This document shows, in pieces, positions 1-10,393 of a DNA stretch of 64,000 nt (its first letter is position 1; each line of letters starts with the position of its first letter). The stretch is from Colletes latitarsis. Its lineage: Eukaryota > Arthropoda > Insecta > Hymenoptera > Colletidae. The DNA is taken from positions 2,604,001 to 2,668,000 of the forward strand of contig NW_027488368.1 in the NCBI RefSeq assembly GCF_051014445.1. Direction: 5' to 3'. The notes under the pieces were generated by a model, which worked only from the letters and a program-made list of their open reading frames with translations, had not been told where the DNA came from and searched no databases. The translations under genes were made by a program, and so were the position numbers.

Positions 1-1045
1 CCAGAAAAAGCCCAGGATCTGGCCAACAAGTAGGCGAAAAATGCGAAGGTACGAGCCGGATGATTGCAAATACCAGAACTAACCCAGACATAACCGGCGT
101 TATCCTCTAAAATACTAATGGGAACCAGCTTTTATTGACTGTTTCAGTGTGGTACCACAATACTACGTGGTCCAAACCAGAAAAAGCCCAGGATCTGGCC
201 ACCAAGTATGCGAAAAATGCGAAAGTACGGGCCAGATGATTGCAAAAACCAGAACTAACCCAAACATAACCAGCGTTATCCTCCAAAATATTCATCGCAA
301 CCAGGTTTAATTGACTGCCTCGGTGTGGAACCAGAGTACGACGGGATCCAAACCACAAAAAACCCAAGATCTTGCCAACAAGTACCCGAAAATTGCGAAA
401 GTATGAGCCAGATGATTGCAAGTACCAGAACTGACCCAGACATAACCAGCCTTATCCTCCAAAATACTAATCGGAACTAGCTTTTATTGACTGTTCCAGT
501 GTGGTACCGCATTAGTACGTGATCCAAACCAGAAAATGCCCAGGATCTGGCGAACAAGTATGAGAAAAATGCGAAAGTACGAGCCAGATTACGACAAATA
601 CCAGACATAACCTAGACATAACCGGCGTTATCCTCCAAAATATTAATCGGAACCAGGTTAAATTGGCTGTTTCGGTCTGGTAACGCATTAGTACGTGATC
701 CAAACCAGAAAAGGGCCGGGATCTGGCCAACAAGTATGCGAAAAATGCGAAAGTACGAGCCAGATGAGGGCAAATACCAGACCTAAGCTAGACTTAACCG
801 GCGTTATCCTCTAAAATATTAATCGCAACCAGGTTCAATTGTCTGTTTCGGTGTGGAACCACATTACTACGTGATCCAAACCAGAAAAAGCCCTGGATCT
901 GGCCAACAAGTATGCGAAAAATGCGAAAGTACGAGCCAGATGAGGGCAAATACCAGACCTAACCCAGACATAACAGGCGTTATCCTCTAAAATATTAATC
1001 GCAACCTGGTTTAATTGACTGTTTCAGTGTGGTACCGCATTACTA
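1..1045 (+). repeat. Segment shared with 25,520-26,564 and in part with 7,393-8,216
   Basis: Positions 1-824 align with 7,393-8,216 (offset 7,392, exactly 42 monomers), and 1-1,045 align with 25,520-26,564 (offset 25,519). The alignments keep rare variants such as ATACTAATGGGAACC and CAGAGTACGACGGG. The match to 7,393 stops where the B-type patch begins. The match to 25,520 stops near 1,046, where ACTACGTGATCC is replaced by ACTATGCGGTCC. Single-base variants are mixed: ACGGGCC near 228 agrees with the 25.7 kb copy, while GATCTTGCC near 372 agrees with the 7.7 kb copy. This fits repeated local exchange. Confidence 0.85.
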
Positions 1046-2473
1046 CGTGATCCAAACCAGGAAAAGGCCAGGATCTGGCCAACAAGTATGCGAGAAATAC
1101 GAAAGTACGAGCCAGATGGGAGCAAATCCCAGACCTAACCGAGACATAACCGGCGCTATCCTCTAAAATATTAATCGCATCCAGGTTTAATTGACTGTTT
1201 CGGTGTGGTACCGCATTACTACGTGATCCAAACCAGAAAAAGGCCAGGATCTGGCCAACAAGTATGCGAAAAATGCGAAAGTACGAGCCAGATGAGGGTA
1301 AATACCAGACCTAACCCAGACATAACCGGCGTTATCCACCAAAATATTAATCGGAACCAGGTTTAATTGGCCGTTTCAGTGTGATACCACATTACTATGC
1401 GGTCCAAGCCAGAAAAAGGCCAGGATCTGGCCAACAAGTATGCGAAAAATGCGAAAGTACGAGCCAGATGAGGGAAAATACCAGACCTAACCCAGACATA
1501 ACAGGCGTTATCCTCTAAAATATTAATCGGAACCAGGTTTAATTGGCTGTTTCGGTCTGGTAACGCATTAGTACGTGATCCAAACCAGAAAAGGGCCGGG
1601 ATCTGGCCAACAAGTATGCGAAAAATGCGAAAGTACGAGCCAGATGAGGGAAAATACCAGACCTAACCCAGACATAACAGGCGTTATCCTCTAAAATATT
1701 AATCGGAACCAGGTTTAATTGGCTGTTTCGGTCAGGTAACGCATTAGTACGTGATCCAAACCAGAAAAGGGCCGGGATCTGGCCAACAAGTATGCGAAAA
1801 ATGCGAAAGTACGAGCCAGATGAGGGCAAATACCAGACCTAAGCTAGACTTAACCGGCGTTATCCTCTAAAATATTAATCGGACCCAGGTTTAATTGGCT
1901 GTTTCGGTCTGGTACCGCATTAGTACGTGATCCAAACCAGAAAAGGGCCGGGATCTGGCCAACAAGTATGCGAAAAATGCGAAAGTACGAGCCAGATGAG
2001 TGTAAATACCAGACCTAACCCAGACATAACCGGCGTTATCAACCAAAATATTAATCGGAACCAGGTTTAATTGACTGTTTCAGTGTGATACCACATTACT
2101 ATGCGGTCCAAGCCAGAAAAAGGCCAGGATCTGGCCAACAAGTATGCGAAAAATGCGAAAGTACGAGCCAGATGAGGGCAAATACAAGACCTAACCCAGA
2201 CATAACCGGCGTTATCCTATAAAATATTAATCGGTACCAGGTTTAATTGACTGTTTCAGTGTGATACCACATTAATATGCGGTCCAAGCCAGAAAAAGGC
2301 CAGGATCTGGCCAACAAGTATGCGACAAATGCGAAAATACGAGCCAGATGACGGCAAATCCCAGACCTAACCGAGACATAAACGGCGTTATCCTCTAAAA
2401 TATGAATCGCATCCAGGTTTAATTGACTGTTTCTGTGTGGTACCGCATTACTACGTGATCCAAACCAGAAAAA

Positions 2474-2488
2474 GGCCAGGATCTGGCC
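2474..2488. other. Example of the inverted repeat typical of class A
   Basis: GGCCAG and CTGGCC flank the spacer GAT, giving 6 bp arms. This perfect form is common in class A monomers and is lost in class B, where the site reads CCCAGGATCTGTTC. No function is shown. Confidence 0.85.
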
Positions 2489-2580
2489 AACAAGTATGCG
2501 AAAAATGCGAAAGTACGAGCCAGATGAGGGCAAATACCAGACCTAACCCATACATAACAGGCGTTATCCTCTAAAATATT

Positions 2581-2756
2581 AATCGGAACCAGGTTTGATT
2601 GGCTGTTTCGGTCTGGTATCGCATTAGTACGTGATCCAAACCAGAAAAGGGCCGGGATCTGGCCAACAAGTATGCGAAAAATGCGAAAGGACGAGCCAGA
2701 TGAGGGCAAATACCAGACCTAACCTAGACTTAACCGGCGTTATCCTCTAAAATATT
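2581..2756 (+). repeat. Representative class A monomer (176 bp)
   Basis: This copy runs from AATCGGAACC to the base before the next AATCGCAACC at 2,757, and the copy after that begins at 2,933, so the period is exactly 176. It has the class A signature of GATCTGGCC, TATGCG, an A-type ACGAGCCAGATGA and ACCGGCG. It also shows the paired 10 bp-spaced motif ATGCGAAAAATGCGAAAG and the roughly 11 bp-spaced AGACCTAAC / AGACTTAAC pair. The choice of monomer start is arbitrary. Confidence 0.92.
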
Positions 2757-4320
2757 AATCGCAACCAGGTTCAATTGTCTGTTTCGGTGTGGAACCACAT
2801 TACTACGTGATCCAAACCAGAAAAAGCCCTGGATCTGGCCAACAAGTATGCGAAAAATGCGAAAGTACGAGCCAGATGAGGGCAAATACCAGACCTAACC
2901 CAGACATAACAGGCGTTATCCTCTAAAATATTAATCGCAACCTGGTTTAATTGACTGTTTCAGTGTGGTACCGCATTACTACGTGATCCAAACCAGGAAA
3001 AGGCCAGGATCTGGCCAACAAGTATGCGAGAAATGCGAAAGTACGAGCCAGATGGGGGCAAATCCCAGACCTAACCGAGACATAACCGGCGCTATCCTCT
3101 AAAATATTAATCGCAACCAGGTTTAATTGACTGTTTCGGTGTTGCACCGCATTACTACGTGATCCAAACCAGAAAAAGGCCAGGATCTGGCCAACAAGTA
3201 TGCGAAAAATGCGAAAGTACGAGCCAGATGAGGGTAAATACCAGACCTAACCCAGACATAACCGGCGTTATCCACCAAAATATTAATCGGAACCAGGTTT
3301 AATTGGCCGTTTCAGTGTGATACCACATTACTATGCGGTCCGAGCCAGAAAAAGGCCAGGATCTGGCCAACAAGTATGCGAAAAATGCGAAAGTACGAGC
3401 CAGATGAGGGAAAATACCAGACCTAACCCAGACATAACAGGCGTTATCCTCTAAAATATTTATCGGAACCAGGTTTAATTGGCTGTTTCGGTCTGGTAAC
3501 GCATTAGTACGTGATCCAAACCAGAAAAGGGCCGGGATCTGGCCAACAAGTATGCGAAAAATGCGAAAGTACGAGCCAGATGAGGGAAAATACCAGACCT
3601 AAGCCAGACATAACAGGCGTTATCCTTTAAAATATTAATCGGAATCAGGTTTAATTGGCTGTTTCGGTCTGGTAACGCATTAGCACGTGATCCAAACCAG
3701 AAAAGGGCCGGGATCTGGCCAACAGGTATGCGAAAAATGCGAAAGTACGAGCCAGATGAGGGCAAATACCAGACCTAAGCTAGACTTAACCGGCGTTATC
3801 CTCTAAAATATTAATCGGACCCAGGTTTAATTGGCTGTTTCGGTCTGGTACCGCATTAGTACGTGATCCAAACCAGAAAAGGGCCAGGATCTGGCCAACA
3901 AGTATGCGAAAAATGCGAAAGTACGAGCCAGATGAGGGTAAATACCAGACCTAACCCAGACATAACCGGCGTTATCCACCAAAATATTAATCGGAACCAG
4001 GTTTAATTGACTGTTTCAGTGTGATACCACATTACTATGCGGTCCAAGCCAGAAAAAGGCCAGGATCCGGCCAACAAGTATGCGAAAAATGCGAAAGTAC
4101 GAGCCAGATGAGGGCAAATACAAGACCTAACCCAGACATAACCGGCGTTATCCTATAAAATATTAATCGGTACCAGGTTTAATTGACTGTTTCAGTGTGA
4201 TACCACATTAATATGCGGTCCAAGCCAGAAAAAGGCCAGGATCTGGCCAACAAGTATGCGACAAATGCGAAAATACGAGCCAGATGACGGCAAATCCCAG
4301 ACCTAACCGAGACATAAACG

Positions 4321-7136
4321 GCGTTATCCTCTAAAATATTAATCGGAACCAGGTTTAATTGGCTGTTTCGGTCTGGTAACGCATTAGTACGTGATCCAAA
4401 CCAGAAAAGGGCCGGGATCTGGCCAACAAGTATGCGAAAAATGCGAAAGTACGAGCCAGATGAGGGAAAATACCAGACCTAACCCAGACATAACAGGCGT
4501 TATCCTCTAAAATATTAATCGGAACCAGGTTTAATTGGCTGTTTCGGTCAGGTAACGCATTAGTACGTGATCCAAACCAGAAAAGGGCCGGGATCTGGCC
4601 AACAAGTATGCGAAAAATGCGAAAGTACGAGCCAGATGAGGGCAAATACCAGACCTAAGCTAGACTTAACCGGCGTTATCCTCTAAAATATTAATCGGAC
4701 CCAGGTTTAATTGGCTGTTTCGGTCTGGTACCGCATTAGTACGTGATCCAAACCAGAAAAGGGCCGGGATCTGGCCAACAAGTATGCGAAAAATGCGAAA
4801 GTACGAGCCAGATGAGTGTAAATACCAGACCTAACCCAGACATAACCGGCGTTATCAACCAAAATATTAATCGGAACCAGGTTTAATTGACTGTTTCAGT
4901 GTGATACCACATTACTATGCGGTCCAAGCCAGAAAAAGGCCAGGATCTGGCCAACAAGTATGCGAAAAATGCGAAAGTACGAGCCAGATGAGGGCAAATA
5001 CAAGACCTAACCCAGACATAACCGGCGTTATCCTATAAAATATTAATCGGTACCAGGTTTAATTGACTGTTTCAGTGTGATACCACATTAATATGCGGTC
5101 CAAGCCAGAAAAAGGCCAGGATCTGGCCAACAAGTATGCGACAAATGCGAAAATACGAGCCAGATGACGGCAAATCCCAGACCTAACCGAGACATAAACG
5201 GCGTTATCCTCTAAAATATGAATCGCATCCAGGTTTAATTGACTGTTTCTGTGTGGTACCGCATTACTACGTGATCCAAACCAGAAAAAGGCCAGGATCT
5301 GGCCAACAAGTATGCGAAAAATGCGAAAGTACGAGCCAGATGAGGGCAAATACCAGACCTAACCCATACATAACAGGCGTTATCCTCTAAAATATTAATC
5401 GGAACCAGGTTTGATTGGCTGTTTCGGTCTGGTATCGCATTAGTACGTGATCCAAACCAGAAAAGGGCCGGGATCTGGCCAACAAGTATGCGAAAAATGC
5501 GAAAGGACGAGCCAGATGAGGGCAAATACCAGACCTAACCTAGACTTAACCGGCGTTATCCTCTAAAATATTAATCGCAACCAGGTTCAATTGTCTGTTT
5601 CGGTGTGGAACCACATTACTACGTGATCCAAACCAGAAAAAGCCCTGGATCTGGCCAACAAGTATGCGAAAAATGCGAAAGTACGAGCCAGATGAGGGCA
5701 AATACCAGACCTAACCCAGACATAACAGGCGTTATCCTCTAAAATATTAATCGCAACCTGGTTTAATTGACTGTTTCAGTGTGGTACCGCATTACTACGT
5801 GATCCAAACCAGGAAAAGGCCAGGATCTGGCCAACAAGTATGCGAGAAATGCGAAAGTACGAGCCAGATGGGGGCAAATCCCAGACCTAACCGAGACATA
5901 ACCGGCGCTATCCTCTAAAATATTAATCGCAACCAGGTTTAATTGACTGTTTCGGTGTTGCACCGCATTACTACGTGATCCAAACCAGAAAAAGGCCAGG
6001 ATCTGGCCAACAAGTATGCGAAAAATGCGAAAGTACGAGCCAGATGAGGGTAAATACCAGACCTAACCCAGACATAACCGGCGTTATCCACCAAAATATT
6101 AATCGGAACCAGGTTTAATTGGCCGTTTCAGTGTGATACCACATTACTATGCGGTCCGAGCCAGAAAAAGGCCAGGATCTGGCCAACAAGTATGCGAAAA
6201 ATGCGAAAGTACGAGCCAGATGAGGGAAAATACCAGACCTAACCCAGACATAACAGGCGTTATCCTCTAATATATTTATCGGAACCAGGTTTAATTGGCT
6301 GTTTCGGTCTGGTAACGCATTAGTACGTGATCCAAACCAGAAAAGGGCCGGGATCTGGCCAACAAGTATGCGAAAAATGCGAAAGTACGAGCCAGATGAG
6401 GGAAAATACCAGACCTAAGCCAGACATAACAGGCGTTATCCTTTAAAATATTAATCGGAATCAGGTTTAATTGGCTGTTTCGGTCTGGTAACGCATTAGC
6501 ACGTGATCCAAACCAGAAAAGGGCCGGGATCTGGCCAACAGGTATGCGAAAAATGCGAAAGTACGAGCCAGATGAGGGCAAATACCAGACCTAAGCTAGA
6601 CTTAACCGGCGTTATCCTCTAAAATATTAATCGGACCCAGGTTTAATTGGCTGTTTCGGTCTGGTACCGCATTAGTACGTGATCCAAACCAGAAAAGGGC
6701 CAGGATCTGGCCAACAAGTATGCGAAAAATGCGAAAGTACGAGCCAGATGAGGGTAAATACCAGACCTAACCCAGACATAACCGGCGTTATCCACCAAAA
6801 TATTAATCGGAACCAGGTTTAATTGACTGTTTCAGTGTGATACCACATTACTATGCGGTCCAAGCCAGAAAAAGGCCAGGATCCGGCCAACAAGTATGCG
6901 AAAAATGCGAAAGTACGAGCCAGATGAGGGCAAATACAAGACCTAACCCTGACATAACCGGCGTTATCCTATAAAATATTAATCGGTACCAGGTTTAATT
7001 GACTGTTTCAGTGTGATACCACATTAATATGCGGTCCAAGCCAGAAAAAGGCCAGGATCTGGCCAACAAGTATGCGACAAATGCGAAAATACGAGCCAGA
7101 TGACGGCAAATCCCAGACCTAACCGAGACATAAACG
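4321..7136 (+). repeat. 16-monomer HOR, copy 2 (2,816 bp)
   Basis: This is a nearly identical tandem copy of 1,505-4,320. The only differences noticed by eye are A to T at 6,271 (against 3,455) and A to T at 6,950 (against 4,134), so identity is about 99.9%. Homology ends near 7,156, where ATATGAATCGCATCC replaces ATATTAATCGGAACC. Such low divergence indicates a very recent amplification, unless it is an assembly artefact. Confidence 0.9.
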
Positions 7137-8221
7137 GCGTTATCCTCTAAAATATGAATCGCATCCAGGTTTAATTGACTGTTTCTGTGTGGTACCGCAT
7201 TACTACGTGATCCAAACCAGAAAAAGGCCAGGATCTGGCCAACAAGTATGCGAAAAATGCGAAAGTACGAGCCAGATGATGGTAAATACCAGACCTAACC
7301 CAGACATAACCGGCGTTATCCACCAAAATATTAATCGGAACAAGGTTTAATTGACTGTTACGGTGTGGTACCGCATTGCTACGAGATCCAAACCAGAAAA
7401 AGCCCAGGATCTGGCCAACAAGTAGGCGAAAAATGCGAAGGTACGAGCCGGATGATTGCAAATACCAGAACTAACCCAGACATAACCGGCGTTATCCTCT
7501 AAAATACTAATGGGAACCAGCTTTTATTGACTGTTTCAGTGTGGTACCACAATACTACGTGGTCCAAACCAGAAAAAGCCCAGGATCTGGCCACCAAGTA
7601 TGCGAAAAATGCGAAAGTACGAGCCAGATGATTGGAAAAACCAGAACTAACCCAAACATAACCAGCGTTATCCTCCAAAATATTCATCGCAACCAGGTTT
7701 AATTGACTGCCTCGGTGTGGAACCAGAGTACGACGGGATCCAAACCACAAAAAACCCAAGATCTTGCCAACAAGTACCCGAAAATTGCGAAAGTATGAGC
7801 CAGATGATTGCAAGTACCAGAACTGACCCAGACATAACCAGCCCTATCCTCCAAAATACTAATCGGAACTAGCTTTTATTGACTGTTCCAGTGTGGTACC
7901 GCATTAGTACGTGATCCAAACCAGAAAATGCCCAGGATCTGGCGAACAAGTATGAGAAAAATGCGAAAGTACGAGCCAGATTGCGACAAATACCAGACAT
8001 AACCTAGACATAACCGGCGTTATCCTCCAAAATATTAATCGGAACCAGGTTAAATTGGCAGTTTCGGTCTGGTAACGCATTAGTACGTGATCCAAACCAG
8101 AAAAGGGCCGGGATCTGGCCAACAAGTATGCGAAAAATGCGAAAGTACGAGCCAGATGAGGGCAAATACCAGACCTAAGCTAGACTTAACCGGCGTTATC
8201 CTCTAAAATATTAATCGGACC
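7137..8221 (+). repeat. A1 segment duplicated in A2 at 25,264-26,343
   Basis: The order of variant monomers matches 25,264-26,343 at a constant offset of 18,127 (103 monomers minus 1 bp). Shared markers include GATGATGGTAAATACC, GGAACAAGGTTTAATTG and CATTGCTACGAGATCC. The correspondence ends at the right edge, where this copy enters a B-type patch while the A2 copy continues with CGCAACCAGGTTCAATTG. Confidence 0.85.
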
Positions 8222-8440
8222 CAGGTTAAATGGACAGTTTCAGTTTGGTACCACATTACTATGCGATCCAAACCAGAAAATAACCGAGGATCTGACAAAC
8301 GAGTATGTGAAGTGTGCGAAAGTATGAGCCTGATGAGAGCAAATCCCAGACCTAACCTAGACCTAACATGAATTATTCTCTAAAATATTGATCGAAACCA
8401 GGTTTAATTGACTGTTTCAGTGTGGTTCCAAATTACTACG
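8222..8440 (+). repeat. B-type patch inside block A1 (about 220 bp)
   Basis: Class A sequence switches after CGGACCCAGG to B-type sequence with GTTAAATGGACAGTTTCAG, TTTCAGTTTGG, AATAACCGAGGATCTGAC and ACATGAATTATTC. It returns to class A by the GGTCCAAGCC and GGCCAGGATCTGGCC that follow. The same rare B markers occur together in B1 near 14,567-14,780 and in B2 near 31,802-32,020, so the patch derives from that B segment or a common ancestor. The right edge is uncertain by about 40 bp because the classes are identical there. Confidence 0.85.
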
Positions 8441-9587
8441 TGGTCCAAGCCAGAAAAAGGCCAGGATCTGGCCAACAAGTATGGAAAAATGCGAAAGTAC
8501 GAGCCAGATGAGGGCAAATCCCAGACCTAACCGAGGCATAACCAGCGTTATCCTCCAAAATAGTAATCGCAACCAGGTTTAATTGGCTGTTTCTGTGTGG
8601 TATCTCATTACCACGGGATCCAAACCAGAAAAAACCCAGGATCCGGACAACAAGTATGCGAAATCGCGAAAGTATGAGCCAGATAGTTGCAAATACCAGA
8701 ACTAACCCAGACATAACCAGCGTTATCCTCTAAAATAGTATTCGGAACCAGCTTCTATTGACAGTTTCAGTGTGGTACCACAATACTACGTGGTCCAAAC
8801 CAGAAAAAGCCCAGGATCTGGCCACCAAGTATGCGAAAAATGCGAAAGTACGAGCCAGATGATTGCAAAAACCAGAACTAACCCAAACATAACCAGCGTT
8901 ATCCTCCAAAATATTCATCGCAACCAGGTTTAATTGACTGCCTCGGTGTGGAACCAGAGTACGACGGGATCCAAACCACAAAAAACCCAAGATCTGGACA
9001 ACAAGTACCCGAAAATTGCGAAAGTATGAGCCAGATGATTGCAAGTACCAGAACTGACCCGGACATAACCAGCCTTATCCTCCAAAATACTAATCGGAAC
9101 TAGCTTTTATTGACTGTTCCAGTGTGGTACCGCATTACTACGTGATCCAAACCAGAAAAAGGCCAGGATCTGGCCAACAAGTATGCGAAAAATGCGAAAG
9201 TACGAGCCAGATGAGGGCAAATACCAGACCTAACCCATACATAACAGGCGTTATCCTCTAAAATATTAATCGGAACCAGGTTTGATTGGCTGTTTCGGTC
9301 TGGTATCGCATTAGTACGTGATCCAAACCAGAAAAGGGCCGGGATCTGGCCAACAAGTATGCGAAAAATGCGAAAGGACGAGCCAGATGAGGGCAAATAC
9401 CAGACCTAACCTAGACTTAACCGGCGTTATCCTCTAAAATATTAATCGCAACCAGGTTTAATTATCTGTTTCGGTGTGGAACCACATTACTACGTGATCC
9501 AAACCAGAAAAAGCCCTGGATCTGGCCAACAAGTATGCGAAAAATGCGAAAGTACGAGCCAGATGACGGCAAATCCCAGACCTAACC

Positions 9588-9730
9588 TAGACCTAACATG
9601 CGTTATCCTCAATGATATTGATCGAAACCAGGTTTAATCGACTGTTTCAGTGTGGTACCACATTACTATGTGATCCAAACCAGAAAATAACCCACGATCT
9701 GTTCAATGAGTATGTGAAGTGTGCGAAAGT
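9588..9730 (+). repeat. Second B-type patch inside block A1 (about 145 bp)
   Basis: After AAATCCCAGACCTAACC, the sequence becomes B-type (CTAGACCTAACATGCG, TTTAATCGACTG, AATAACCCACGATCTG, GAAGTGTGCG) and returns to class A at ACGAGCCAGATGAGGG. A patch with the same CCCACGATCTG marker and nearly the same edges is present in A2 at about 30,178-30,320, so it predates the duplication of this region. Confidence 0.84.
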
Positions 9731-10365
9731 ACGAGCCAGATGAGGGCAAATACCAGACCTAACCCATACATAACAGGCGTTATCCTCTAAAATATTAATC
9801 GGAACCAGGTTTGATTGGCTGTATCGGTCTGGTATCGCATTAGTACGTGATCCAAACCAGAAAAGGGCCGGGATCTGGCCAACAAGTATGCGAAAAATGC
9901 GAAAGGACGAGCCAGATGAGGGCAAATACCAGACCTAACCTAGACTTAACCGGCGTTATCCTCTAAAATATTAATCGCAACCAGGTTTAATTGTCTGTTT
10001 CGGTGTAGAACCACATTACTACGTGATCCAAACCAGAAAAAGTCCAGGATCTGGCCAACAAGTATGCGAAAAATGCAAAAGTACGAGCCAGATGAGGGCA
10101 AATACCAGACCTAACCCAGACATAACAGGCGTTATCCTCTAAAATATTAATCGCAACCTGGTTTAATTGACTGTTTCAGTGTGGTACCGCATTACTACGT
10201 GATCCAAACCAGGAAAAGGCCAGGACCTGGCCAACAAGTATGCGAGAAATGCGAAAGTACGAGCCAGATGGGGGCAAATCCCAGACCTAACCGAGACATA
10301 ACCGGCGCTATCCTCTAAAATATTAATCGCAACCAGGTTTAATTGACTGTTTCGGTGTTGCACCG

Positions 10366-10393
10366 CATTACTACGTGATCCAAACCAGAAAAA
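10366..10393. other. A1-to-B1 class junction
   Basis: Left of this interval the monomer is class A (GTGTTGCACCG). Right of it the monomer is class B (AAACCCAGGATCCGTTC). Within it, CATTACTACGTGATCC and the following CAAACCAGAAAAA are identical in both classes, so the crossover cannot be placed more exactly. The same junction recurs at about 30,955-30,982. Confidence 0.85.

Larger units (their letters stand above)
1505..4320 (+). repeat. 16-monomer HOR, copy 1 (2,816 bp)
   Basis: This segment is followed directly by a copy of itself at offset 2,816, exactly 16 monomers. Private variants recur in register, for example CGGTCCGAGCC near 3,338 and 6,154, and ATTAGCACGTG near 3,681 and 6,497. Homology begins near 1,505; just upstream, the sequences at 1,441-1,500 and 4,257-4,316 differ. 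The left boundary is good to about 20 bp because neighbouring monomers are similar. Confidence 0.9.
1..10393 (+). repeat. Block A1: class A monomers (59 copies)
   Basis: Class A monomers carry GGATCTGGCCAACAAG, TATGCGAAAAATGCG, TACGAGCCAGATGA and ACCGGCGTTATCC. The 59 monomers between position 17 and 10,401 show zero net length drift, although single monomers have 1 bp changes (for example GTATGGAAAAATG near 8,482). The block contains a 16-monomer HOR pair in its centre, a left segment that recurs at 7,393 and 25,520, and two short B-type patches near 8,222 and 9,588. No gene is supported. The minus-strand open frames of about 96-104 codons mostly start at TTG and recur in register with the monomer. 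Confidence 0.93.
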
